Part shown: positions 7,904 to 16,668 of the stretch, in pieces
Layout: each line of letters starts with the position of its first letter
Position numbering within the stretch: the stretch's first letter is position 1
From: Paenibacillus oryzae
Lineage (GTDB): Bacteria; Bacillota; Bacilli; Paenibacillales; Paenibacillaceae
Assembly: GCF_001675045.1 (NCBI RefSeq)
Contig: NZ_LYPA01000071.1
Coordinates: 62,001-126,000 of the forward strand
DNA length: 64,000 bases
Reading direction: 5' to 3'
The notes under the pieces: generated by a model
Database searches by the model: none
Seen by the model: the letters and a program-made list of their open reading frames with translations, nothing else
Told to the model about the DNA's origin: nothing
Translations under genes and position numbers: made by a program

Positions 7904-10435
7904 CTAATTTATATTCAACTGCTCTTTTATAAATTTATGGATCTTTTCACCGCATGAGCCATCATTGTTTGCGGCAATTTCTTCATAAGCTTTGATCTGG
8001 TATTCCTTATTAAAATTATTACCCGTAATATCACCCTCAAGGAAATCGGAGAGTGTATTAAACGCATTTTCTTCGCAACAATACTGCAACCATTCAGAAT
8101 TCCTTCTAAACCCTGGCTCATTTGCTTTTAGCTCATTGTTATCAAATTCTATTTTAATTTCTTCATACTTGCTGTTTTCCAAATCAACATTATATAGTTT
8201 TGTGTCATAAAGTGAAAATAAATGATAGCACTTATTATCCTCATCTGTCGGATAAACGAACCAGCTTTTGCACCATGAAGCATAATATCCGTTCTTTATA
8301 GCATCTGGAGCATCAAACGGAGGTTCCCACTCGGCAGACTCGCCAGTAACTCTATTTAGCTTAATGTACATATTCGACCAATATGGAGCTAAATAGACAT
8401 AATCTCCAGAGAAAGCAGGACGGCTAAAGGGCCGATCCATACATTCAAAGCCAAAATGAATATTTCTGCATTTCAGATTCTCGGGAAAATCCGAATATTC
8501 CCGGATTTCACCGCTTTTAGGGTTCCAACAAGTAACAGCAGTTCCCGAAAAGGGCAGAAACCACAAATTAGTCCCGTCAGAACTTAAAGCCATACAACCG
8601 AAAGTATTATTTGCGCCTGTAGTTAAAACCTGTTCCTTTCCGCTTTGAGCTTCAATTGCCAACACATGGTTACTGACAGGAGAAGCAATAAACAAATACC
8701 CGTTCTGAACACAATATCCGCCTACCAAATGTTCTCCATTTTTCTTACCGTTAATAACATCAAGATTAGTATCGAAATAGTGGATTTCTCCATTTTCAGT
8801 ATTGTATCTGACTATAGCAGGGTAAAGCCTTGGTATCAGAAAAATGAACTTTCCGCAACTTATTGCTCCGTCAAATGAACCGGGACGTTCAGTGCATCTT
8901 TTCAACCTAATACGTTTGCTAATTTTATTTTCATAAAATACGATTATATCCTGTGCATTTTTCGGGCAAATGTACGTGCGATCCCCGACAGTCAATGCAT
9001 ATGAATAATAATCCCCATAAGCATAATCGGACAAATCGCACATATACTGGTACTTGTAATTATTATCCGGTGAATAATATAGTTTATCCCCCCGTGTAAT
9101 CAACCATCTGTCGTCAGAGTACACATTGAATATTCTAGAAATAATAGCACCGCGCCAGTCGTCTTCATCAGGTGCTGAATTAATGTTATTATCTAAAATA
9201 AATATCGGTTTTCCTACAATACCAAAAAGCGAAACAACAGAAGTACCCGAATCACCAATGTAAGCATCGCAAAGCGCGATGGTAGATGTAATATCAGGCG
9301 TGTCATCATAAATGCCGATATCATTTTCAATGAAAAATCGTTTCAATAACGAATAAATCTGCTTATATTCGGGCCGCATAGAATCAAGTGTTGATTCAAG
9401 CAATGGGTGTGGTCTCCATAGCAGGCACACATTGTCATGAACCGCAAATACGTTAAATACATATTGAATCTTTTTTAAAAACACTTCAGTATTACTCAAC
9501 AGACCGTTAATGCTTGTGTTAAAAAAATAATTTTTTTTACCTGCCATTTTTGCTTTCCAAGCAGTAGGTGGCGCAGGCGGATTGTTGCATATGCGTATAA
9601 CCCTATCAAACTTTGGCGAACCCAGCGGAAGCATTTTTTTTGAAAAAGTCGAATCAAAAAAGTTGCGCTGTTTCTCCGACTGTGTAACGATATAATCTGC
9701 ATGATAATAAGCGGAACAACTCTTTTGGCCCTCAGCCATACCCCCTGATGTGGAGTAATATGGAATATAAACCAGCGTCTCTGTATACTCCTTTAATTCC
9801 TGGGAGTAGAACCTAGGATCAACAGAGGTAACAGAGTTGTAGTCGTCATACGGATTATGAATATAAACAACATCCGGTCTACGAATACTTATGTCGTAGG
9901 ATTCATAATGAGTAACTGGAACATATTCAGGCATATCCCCGCCTTCATAATGAATGTCACCGAATGAACCATCCGGATTCCGATCAAAGTATGGAATAGG
10001 TACAACATAAGCTTCGCATTGTTCGTCTTCGTTTGCCGCCATCCAAACGCTTTCAAGTGAATCCCACATTGACGCCTTATAAGGAAAAAATACTACCTCG
10101 AGTTTATTTGGCTTAAGTTCGTTTTTAACGCTGTTCTCAATCATCCTAAGTTCTTTTTTTAGTTGAGCAATAAAACTTCCATTAATCTTTTCGATTTTCA
10201 CGGCAATATTATAAAGACTCGTGTGGTATGCCGTTAACAATTCAACTGTTCGTGTGCCTTCACCTTCTAAGTCCTCGATAAACTCTCCTATATAAACTGC
10301 CGCATCCTGACAGTCGCTCAATAAGTTGATTACAGTTGGGATATTTTTCTGTTTGAATTGTCGTTTGATTTCATCAGTCGCCTCATACAGTGTTGTTACT
10401 AGATTCTGAAGTTGTTCTTGCTGGTGCTTCCTCAT
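7904..10435 (-). CDS. TagB/TagF-like CDP-polyol phosphotransferase with beta-propeller-like C-terminus
   Basis: An 843-residue protein. Residues 1-110 are charged and helical. Residues about 112-440 resemble the CDP-glycerol glycerophosphotransferase fold (GT-B): FFPYKASMWDSLE near 116, SPKFDR at 273-278, WRPHPL at 340-345 and GDSGTSVVSLFG at 394-405, the last two matching the RPHP and DxSS-type motifs of TagB/TagF. Residues about 445-790 are rich in short beta repeats (WLI, YICP, FIFLIP, YLFIASP, LWFLPF, YVYLAPYW, WFVYP), suggesting a beta-propeller rather than a catalytic domain. It probably transfers a polyol phosphate made by the adjacent bifunctional protein. GGAG precedes ATG 10435. The propeller assignment is inference. 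Confidence 0.73.
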   Translation of the reverse strand: MRKHQQEQLQNLVTTLYEATDEIKRQFKQKNIPTVINLLSDCQDAAVYIGEFIEDLEGEGTRTVELLTAYHTSLYNIAVKIEKINGSFIAQLKKELRMIENSVKNELKPNKLEVVFFPYKASMWDSLESVWMAANEDEQCEAYVVPIPYFDRNPDGSFGDIHYEGGDMPEYVPVTHYESYDISIRRPDVVYIHNPYDDYNSVTSVDPRFYSQELKEYTETLVYIPYYSTSGGMAEGQKSCSAYYHADYIVTQSEKQRNFFDSTFSKKMLPLGSPKFDRVIRICNNPPAPPTAWKAKMAGKKNYFFNTSINGLLSNTEVFLKKIQYVFNVFAVHDNVCLLWRPHPLLESTLDSMRPEYKQIYSLLKRFFIENDIGIYDDTPDITSTIALCDAYIGDSGTSVVSLFGIVGKPIFILDNNINSAPDEDDWRGAIISRIFNVYSDDRWLITRGDKLYYSPDNNYKYQYMCDLSDYAYGDYYSYALTVGDRTYICPKNAQDIIVFYENKISKRIRLKRCTERPGSFDGAISCGKFIFLIPRLYPAIVRYNTENGEIHYFDTNLDVINGKKNGEHLVGGYCVQNGYLFIASPVSNHVLAIEAQSGKEQVLTTGANNTFGCMALSSDGTNLWFLPFSGTAVTCWNPKSGEIREYSDFPENLKCRNIHFGFECMDRPFSRPAFSGDYVYLAPYWSNMYIKLNRVTGESAEWEPPFDAPDAIKNGYYASWCKSWFVYPTDEDNKCYHLFSLYDTKLYNVDLENSKYEEIKIEFDNNELKANEPGFRRNSEWLQYCCEENAFNTLSDFLEGDITGNNFNKEYQIKAYEEIAANNDGSCGEKIHKFIKEQLNIN

Positions 10436-10783
10436 TAAACTCCGCCCCTGTATGGATGTTATTTACTTTGTCATGGCCTATGTTTCACATACACAAAATT
10501 CGCTTTTTATATATGTTATATCGGTATTAAGCACCTATTGATGAAGGGTCAGAAAAAATTCCCAACTCAGATTACTTTTGAAGATAGTGGCTAGTACAGC
10601 CGCGATAAAAAGCACAATCAAAAGCCCAAATTAAAATAAATCGGGCTTCTTGGTTACTATAAAAGTAAGTGTAATGTGAATTTTATCACTAGCGCTGCAT
10701 AAAAGTTCGCCGTTTTAGAAAAAAGAAAATTCAGAAAACGCGTATGCGTGGTATAAATGAAAAAGGTCGGACAGCGGCATGTT
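10436..10783. other. Gap between glycan cluster and IS remnant
   Basis: About 350 AT-rich bases without a convincing gene. They hold the presumed promoter region of the minus-strand glycan cluster, including a CCGATATAAC box on the minus strand at 10516-10524, an imperfect hairpin around 10622-10648 (AGCCC/GGGCT arms), and what may be decayed upstream transposase sequence from about 10745. Confidence 0.5.
10518..10544 (-). promoter_or_regulatory. Candidate sigma-D promoter of the glycan cluster (weak)
   Basis: On the minus strand ACCGATAT at 10518-10525 matches seven of eight positions of the sigma-D -10 box GCCGATAT. The expected -35 position 15 bases upstream reads TCAT, a poor match to TAAA. 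The distance to the first gene (ATG 10435) is about 80 bases. The box is suggestive because the cluster adjoins flagellar genes, but the -35 mismatch keeps this uncertain. Confidence 0.3.
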
Positions 10784-10807
10784 TAAGGGCACGTTGTCGT
10801 TCAAACA

Positions 10808-11563
10808 TTGCTTAGCTCAGGGGATCAGGTCTTTCCTTTTGCCACCGCGCGTTACGATCCACAAGGAAAAAGTAAAATCGAACTCGCGGGTGATATGATT
10901 CAGGCTGTCCCGATGTCTTCCTGCCGAACCTATGTTCTGATGGATTCGTGGTGTCCATCTGCTTCCGTACTTCAAAAATGTACAGAGCGTGGATTTCACG
11001 TCATTAGCGGCTTGAAAACGAATAAAACGAATCGTATTTTCTATCCGCAAGGCATCCGCCAATCGCTCAAAGACTTTGCTTCCTACATCTCGAAAACGGA
11101 TACCGATCTGGTGGCCATCGGCTCCTCCGATTATCGGGTATATCGCAATGAAGGCAAGCTCAATGTCGTGGAAAATGCCGCTTTGCTTCTATGTTGGAAA
11201 GATGGGGAAGGCTTTGATCCCAAGCATATGAAGGCTTTTCTAAGTACGGATGTTTCCCTGAGTAATGTAGAAATATTGAGCTATTACAGCAAACGTTGGG
11301 CGATCGAAACCTACTTTCGTACCGCGAAAGTTCAGCTGGCCATGGATCGTTATCAGGTTCGCTCGATTCAGGCCATTGACCGTTACTTGACCCTGCTTCT
11401 ATTTGCTGCGCTGTGTTGTGCGTATCGGAGCCATGGAAGCTTGATTGATGGGATACATGGCTTCCACCTGCAGAAAAAGCACGACATGATTGAATATATC
11501 TTCAACCAAGCTCAGCGCGGGGCGTCACTAGAGCAAATTAAAACGCGGCTCAGAGTCGCATAG
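10808..11563 (+). pseudogene. IS4-type (DDE) transposase remnant, 5' truncated
   Basis: Encodes the C-terminal 251 residues of a DDE transposase of the IS4/IS701 type: VLMDSW after the first strand, SYYSKRWAIETYFRTAK with the catalytic E and downstream K/R helix, and a C-terminal RYLTLLLFAALCC helix. The frame runs further upstream (GHVVVQTLL) only to a TAA at 10784-10786, and no N-terminal half is recognisable, so the gene is broken. No terminal inverted repeats could be matched. It lies at the edge of the AT-rich glycan cluster and is the only plus-strand coding remnant there, consistent with past insertion during acquisition of the cluster. Confidence 0.8.
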
Positions 11564-11678
11564 AGAATCTGTCAGATTTTTTAACTTACAAATATTTGAA
11601 GCAATTATTGGCAAGTACAGTCATTAAGCAACTCACACATAATAAAGGAAAACAATCTCAAACACGATAACCCATTTA

Positions 11679-12635
11679 TCAATAGAAAAAGAAATCATTC
11701 TTCGCTTCGAAATTTTTGTCCGATAATTCCCTGAAAATCTCGCTATAATAATTTCGTGTATTAACAATCACAAAAAACTTTTTTTTATCCAGAAAAAATG
11801 CGGGTTCCTTAAATAGGAACTCACTTTCCATTGTTATGGATATTTCCTTGTCATAAGCATAGTAGTCCAGCCCATTCTTTTGCATTAAGCTTTCGATTTC
11901 ATGAAAATTCCCATGCATTCCCCAAATTACAACCTTCCTACTATTCAACCTTTCCCTTAAAATCTCTTCTAGTCTTTCTAAGTATGATAATATCTTTAGT
12001 TTTGAAAATATTTCGCTCCATGCTATAAAGTCTCCTTTCCATACCAGATTGGGTTTTATACCTGTATAATTAAAGTTAGAACACACAATCCATGTGCTAT
12101 GTTCTATTTTATGAACATTTTCGTCGAGACTATCTTTTAGTATTAATAAATGCACCTCTGTATTAGTGAAGCTTTGAACCAGAGATTTTTTTAAATCAAT
12201 GATTTCACTATTCGTTACATCATTAGTGTGTCTAACAAAAAGAACTTTTTTGCAAAAATTCATACGACTATAAAAACTCTCAACCTTATGTTTGAATTTT
12301 GAATTTAGAGTTTTGTAAGTATCAGGATGAAGAAAATTCCCTTTTGGAATATCATGTCTCGAAACAAAATTTGTTTCCTTATCTAAAATAACTAAGTGTC
12401 CCTCTTCATCCTGTTTTTCAACCAATTGTTGATTTTCGTGGTTAAAAAAAGAATTAAACTTATTATCAAATTGTCTACTAACTTGCGATGTATCAAGACT
12501 TACTATCCAATCAAAAGGACTGCTAATATTGAACAAACCATTCATTCGTATATTTTCCGCTATAGCGCATGAACTACCTAAACTAACAATTGCATCATAA
12601 TAATTATCAAAAAATTCATAATCACCCACAATCAT
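11679..12635 (-). CDS. DUF1796 putative papain-like cysteine peptidase
   Basis: About 318 residues. Near the N-terminus VSLGSSCAIAENIR and SSPFDWIVS match DUF1796, a family annotated as putative papain-like cysteine peptidase and often found in polysaccharide clusters. The Cys in GSSC is the presumed nucleophile. The frame is open to ATG 12665, but GGAG sits five bases before ATG 12635, so I prefer the later start. The C-terminal third (WGMHGNFHEIESLM, then VIVNTRNYY) looks like a small Rossmann-type domain. Its neighbours are glycosyltransferases, so a role in glycan modification is as likely as proteolysis; activity has not been inferred from sequence alone. Confidence 0.7.
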   Translation of the reverse strand: MIVGDYEFFDNYYDAIVSLGSSCAIAENIRMNGLFNISSPFDWIVSLDTSQVSRQFDNKFNSFFNHENQQLVEKQDEEGHLVILDKETNFVSRHDIPKGNFLHPDTYKTLNSKFKHKVESFYSRMNFCKKVLFVRHTNDVTNSEIIDLKKSLVQSFTNTEVHLLILKDSLDENVHKIEHSTWIVCSNFNYTGIKPNLVWKGDFIAWSEIFSKLKILSYLERLEEILRERLNSRKVVIWGMHGNFHEIESLMQKNGLDYYAYDKEISITMESEFLFKEPAFFLDKKKFFVIVNTRNYYSEIFRELSDKNFEAKNDFFFY

Positions 12636-12700
12636 CACAACTCCATTCTTTCTATTTATTTGCATTTCTTTTGAAGACTAGCAGCCCCTCCTGATTCATA

Positions 12701-13768
12701 TCAATGTGTCATTGCCCTGAGTCTCACTTTTGAAGGCTCGTATTCTTCTTTTGACGCTTTTTCATAACAACTTTTTGCATTTTCCAAAGCCCCCGTCACT
12801 TCATAAAACACACCCAGATTATGATAGGCCAAGTAACTCCCTGTTCCCAGCACACTATCATATTGGTTGTTCTCGCCTATTTCCAGGCAAGTCAGGTAAC
12901 ATCGCTCTATTTCGGGTAGCAGATTCATATATTTGGCGGTATGTTTCATGATTAATTCCAAATAATAAAGACCCGATACAAAATGGATATCGCTGTAGTC
13001 TTGCCATTTACTTCTGGCTAATTGTACAACCTCAAGGACCTCCTTAAGCTTCTCGCACCCCATAGCCGCATAAACGAGGTCTACGACGATGTTGGGGTAA
13101 AACCCTGCCCGCGGGTCGCCATGGCGATAGGCTTGCTCCAAGTGGTTGTATGCGGCGGCATGATCCTCTAGTCCACGATACTCTTTAGCAATTTGATAGT
13201 GATAGTAAGCATTTGAAGGGTCCGTAGCCAACACCTTCTGCAAAAGCGGGATATTACGCTGCGAGCGCGTATTTTGATAATAACCGTCATGATTATATTC
13301 AATACCAACAATGATGCGCGGCAAATCAGAGTTTAACTGCTCATGGATGACGCCTGAATAGCGCAAATGGCTGGGATACAAACGGGATACAAAGCTTTGC
13401 GCGTAAGAGTCGCCATCTTTTCCTTTGAATTTATCAATAATTTTGACCCGGCCAATTGCCGGCACTCCCTCTATAAATTGCCGTAAGGCTGGACCACAAT
13501 CATTGGTAATATAATCATCGGCGTCTAGAACCAGCGCCCATTGGCAGGTTGTTTTTGACAATGCAAAATTCCGCGCATCTGAAAAATTGTCCGTCCATTG
13601 GAAGTCATATACCAATGCTCCATAAGACAAGGCAATCTCCTTTGTATTATCACTAGAACCCGTATCTACCACTACCATTTCGTCCACTAGCGGCTTAACA
13701 CTCTCCAAGCATCTGCCGATTACAGCTGCTTCGTTTTTTGCAATCATAACCAATGCTACAGTTGTCAT
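12701..13768 (-). CDS. GT2 glycosyltransferase with TPR-like C-terminus
   Basis: A 355-residue protein. Residues 1-225 are a family 2 glycosyltransferase (VALVMIAKNEAAVIGRCLES; metal motif LDADD at 81-85). Residues about 180-350 contain TPR-like helical pairs, for example YHYQIAKEYRGLEDHAAAYNHL and YLAYHNLGVFYEVTGALENA. Related GT2-TPR proteins commonly act on peptides or proteins and are frequent near flagellin genes in bacilli. GGAGG lies before ATG 13768. It is divergent from a second GT2-TPR gene at 13922. A role in flagellin glycosylation is inferred from position about 5 kb from hag. Confidence 0.82.
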   Translation of the reverse strand: MTTVALVMIAKNEAAVIGRCLESVKPLVDEMVVVDTGSSDNTKEIALSYGALVYDFQWTDNFSDARNFALSKTTCQWALVLDADDYITNDCGPALRQFIEGVPAIGRVKIIDKFKGKDGDSYAQSFVSRLYPSHLRYSGVIHEQLNSDLPRIIVGIEYNHDGYYQNTRSQRNIPLLQKVLATDPSNAYYHYQIAKEYRGLEDHAAAYNHLEQAYRHGDPRAGFYPNIVVDLVYAAMGCEKLKEVLEVVQLARSKWQDYSDIHFVSGLYYLELIMKHTAKYMNLLPEIERCYLTCLEIGENNQYDSVLGTGSYLAYHNLGVFYEVTGALENAKSCYEKASKEEYEPSKVRLRAMTH

Positions 13769-13921
13769 ATAAACCTCCGATTATTTAATATAGTGAACGG
13801 GAATATCCCCCAGCAATATTCTCTTTAAACCTTGAAATCGTCTCACGGCACAGAATAAATGATATAATAATAGTATACTTTGACTTCATTATACTTTATT
13901 TGACCCCCACGAGGAGAAAAC

Positions 13922-15856
13922 ATGACCAAACTACTATCAGTTTGTTTAATTGTAAAGAATGAACAGGATGTTCTTGAACGCTGTTTGAATAGTATTCGAA
14001 ACCTGGCCGACGAAATAATTATTGTGGATACGGGATCTACCGATTCCACGAAAGCTATTGCTTTAAAATATACTTCTAACATTTATGACTTCAAATGGGT
14101 TAATGACTTTTCAGCAGCGCGCAATGAAAGCCTCCGGCATGCCACAGGGAAATGGATTCTAGTATTGGATGCGGATGAATATATTAATCCAGCAGATGCC
14201 GAGCAATTCAGATGGTTCCTACAGGAAACAGATGCGTTGGATGATAGAGTCTATTCCATCTCCGTTGTCAGCTATCTAGGGAAATCAGTACAAAATGCCA
14301 ATATCACTACTGCTCCAATCCCCAGACTAATCCCGAACGGTCAAGGGATTGTTTATCAGCGCCCCATACATGAACAGCTTACCGATAAAAATGGCGAAAT
14401 ATTGGCGGCGTATACGGCTCCCATCACGGTTTTCCATACGGGATATTTGCAAGACATGATAGATTCCCGGAATAAATCGGAACGCAATCGCCAAATCTTC
14501 ACTGCGCTTAAAGAAAAAACAGGGTTTACTCCATACGACCACTTTACCATTGGCAACGAGCATGCTATACAAGGCGACTTTAAAAAAGCACTATATAGCT
14601 ATGAAAGAGCGTTAAGTAAAGCAGAATCAAACAATCCATGGCGCTGGAATTGTGCTTTCGACATGGTGAGTATCTATACCAAGCAGGACAGGTTAAGCGA
14701 GGCATTGGAAGTTGTTAATCGCATTTTCTCCACTCATCTGGAATACCCGGAATACTATTGTTTGCTGGGGCTTATTTACGAATATGCAGGTCTTAACTCA
14801 CAAGCTCGACTGAACTATTTGAGTGCCTACGAAAAGGCGGACAAGTTATCACAAACCCAGGATACCTTCTGGCTGATTAACCCCGAGTATGGGACAACCG
14901 TTCCGCTTATCAAGCTGGTGCATATAGCTCAAAAAGAAAATAATTTGACCGATCTTGTACTTTACTCAACCAAGCTATTGCAGATTAATCCCTATAACTA
15001 CCCCTATCTGCTAAATCTCTTAGAGATATTAACAGTTTCTGAAACGACTGAGTCTATAATAGGTCTTATGGAAAAATTATATCCCGAAAATAAACAAAGC
15101 GATTATTTTATGTTGCTAAGAATCTCGATCGGATTGGGCCAACAAGAGTTAGCCCGTTACTATCGCGAAAAATTAAACGATCAAATTACCGTAATGGCTA
15201 ACGATGAAATGAAATGGTCTCTGATTGAACAGGATCAGGTCCGCTTCACTTCAGCAGTCCAAGTACTGCCGCAACCAGTGAGCAGTCAAGAAAGCATCCT
15301 GCTTCTCTATTTAGGCTCTCAAGTTTTTGGAAATTCCGATGTAGTGGCCAAGCAATCCATTCATCCTAATTCCCACCCTTACCTGGAACAACTGAGTACT
15401 CTCAATAGCTCAGTCATACAAGATGATTGGATTCATCAGCACTCGGCCGTCATATTTACTTATCTTTCTGAATTGCTTATTTTAAAACAATACGATTTAT
15501 TTGACTCAGCAATCGGAAAATTGCAACATCCCGTAATTATTAATCAGCTAGCAGGTTATTTCTATCGAATCGGCCGTACAGACTTAGCCATTGATTACTT
15601 CAATTTATTGGCGGATTGGGATAGCCTTAATGCAATTAACCATGTAAACTTTGCTATTCTCCATTTCAAAAATAACTTGGTAACAGAAGGAATTCCATGG
15701 CTAACAACAGCGATTGAAATGGAGCCGCATAACCGTGAATTCTATGGATTATTATTTACGTGGTGTCAAGATCAAGATACACTAAAAGAGTTCAAAAAAC
15801 GTTACCTTTCCTTATCCTCCCATCTTGCCAAAATGCCCGCTATCCAAAAGCTTTAG
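13922..15856 (+). CDS. GT2 glycosyltransferase with long TPR array
   Basis: A 644-residue protein. Residues 1-225 are a family 2 glycosyltransferase (LLSVCLIVKNEQDVLERCL; LDADEY at 82-87), followed by about 400 residues of TPR-like helices (for example HFTIGNEHAIQGDFKKALYSYE, YYCLLGLIYEYAGLNSQA and LAGYFYRIGRTDLAIDYF). It is one of only two intact plus-strand genes in the window. It is divergent from the GT2-TPR gene at 12701 and converges on fliT. GAGGAG precedes ATG 13922. The long TPR array could present an unfolded protein such as flagellin to the catalytic domain; this is inference. Confidence is high for the family, low for the substrate. Confidence 0.82.
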   Translation: MTKLLSVCLIVKNEQDVLERCLNSIRNLADEIIIVDTGSTDSTKAIALKYTSNIYDFKWVNDFSAARNESLRHATGKWILVLDADEYINPADAEQFRWFLQETDALDDRVYSISVVSYLGKSVQNANITTAPIPRLIPNGQGIVYQRPIHEQLTDKNGEILAAYTAPITVFHTGYLQDMIDSRNKSERNRQIFTALKEKTGFTPYDHFTIGNEHAIQGDFKKALYSYERALSKAESNNPWRWNCAFDMVSIYTKQDRLSEALEVVNRIFSTHLEYPEYYCLLGLIYEYAGLNSQARLNYLSAYEKADKLSQTQDTFWLINPEYGTTVPLIKLVHIAQKENNLTDLVLYSTKLLQINPYNYPYLLNLLEILTVSETTESIIGLMEKLYPENKQSDYFMLLRISIGLGQQELARYYREKLNDQITVMANDEMKWSLIEQDQVRFTSAVQVLPQPVSSQESILLLYLGSQVFGNSDVVAKQSIHPNSHPYLEQLSTLNSSVIQDDWIHQHSAVIFTYLSELLILKQYDLFDSAIGKLQHPVIINQLAGYFYRIGRTDLAIDYFNLLADWDSLNAINHVNFAILHFKNNLVTEGIPWLTTAIEMEPHNREFYGLLFTWCQDQDTLKEFKKRYLSLSSHLAKMPAIQKL

Positions 15857-15929
15857 CATAAATGTAAATTCTCTGCCCATGCATCGGGCAGAGAATTCAT
15901 ATTGACCACTGTTATCGTGGAAGTCTTAT

Positions 15930-16256
15930 TTATTTTCGATAATCTATAAAATAGCTCTCTCCCGCTAAATCCATATCATAACCGGAGCGCTGCTTCCGCG
16001 TCTCATCTAGCTTTTTTAATTGTTGCGCGGCATTATTGCGATGTTCATGCATGCGCCGGTTAACTTCATTATCCAGTTGGGAAATTTGCTGAATATACAT
16101 TTTTTCGGTTTCATTTAGAGTGCCGTACAAATACAGCTTTTGAATGATACTCTCTCTCATTTCAACAAGTTCGACAAATTCCTCATAGGGAACCTCCGAT
16201 GTCTCCTCTACAAGTTCGCGCGTCTTTTTGTATAAGCTGGCCAACTCTTGAATCAT
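15930..16256 (-). CDS. fliT: FliT-like flagellar export chaperone
   Basis: A 108-residue, highly charged and helical protein (EFVELVEMRESIIQKLYLY, IQQISQLDNEVNRRMHEHR). The position directly after fliS, with a 4-base ATGA overlap, and the size fit FliT, the chaperone of the filament cap protein FliD. Sequence conservation in this family is low, so the call rests on synteny as well as on helix pattern. It closes the hag-flaG-fliD-fliS series; the convergent GT2-TPR gene ends 73 bases away. Confidence 0.72.
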   Translation of the reverse strand: MIQELASLYKKTRELVEETSEVPYEEFVELVEMRESIIQKLYLYGTLNETEKMYIQQISQLDNEVNRRMHEHRNNAAQQLKKLDETRKQRSGYDMDLAGESYFIDYRK

Positions 16257-16651
16257 TTTGTTGCCCCTGCTTCGGCCTGGCTTCCACCATTTTGCTTAAT
16301 GGCCTGCCTCCAAGCCTCCCGCAACTCCTCGAGATGCGTAATTACCTGTTCTGCTAAATCTGGCGATTTTTTCGTGTTGGCCTGAATCAACAGATGAAGC
16401 AAATATTCATAAATGGAATACAGATTTTTAGATATTTCGATATTGGCATCAAGGGAAGCAATTAACTCATGAATTATGGATTGCGCTTTAATGAAAAATT
16501 GGTTTGCACCACCATACCGCTGTTGTGAAATCTCGTGAATTGCTTGCTTTGTAAAACGAATAGCTCCGTCATAAAGCATAATAATTAACTGTGCAGGAGT
16601 CGCTGTTTGAACAGACGACTCCTGATACTTGTGATATGGGTTATTAATCAT
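16253..16651 (-). CDS. fliS: FliS flagellin export chaperone
   Basis: About 132 residues from ATG 16651. The start MINNPYHKYQES and TPAQLIIMLYDGAIRFTKQA match FliS, which binds the C-terminal helices of unpolymerised flagellin in the cytoplasm and delivers it to the export apparatus. The frame is open for seven further codons, but AAGGAG lies about ten bases before the chosen ATG and the family begins at this point. It is coupled to fliD upstream and overlaps fliT downstream (ATGA). The length is normal. Confidence 0.93.
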   Translation of the reverse strand: MINNPYHKYQESSVQTATPAQLIIMLYDGAIRFTKQAIHEISQQRYGGANQFFIKAQSIIHELIASLDANIEISKNLYSIYEYLLHLLIQANTKKSPDLAEQVITHLEELREAWRQAIKQNGGSQAEAGATK

Positions 16652-16668
16652 AAGTTCCCATCTCCTTA

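Noticed and set aside
13833-13868. Sigma-A promoter (TTGAAA and TATAAT) for the GT2-TPR gene at 13922
   Set aside because: The spacer would be 25 bases, too long; no better -35 was found.
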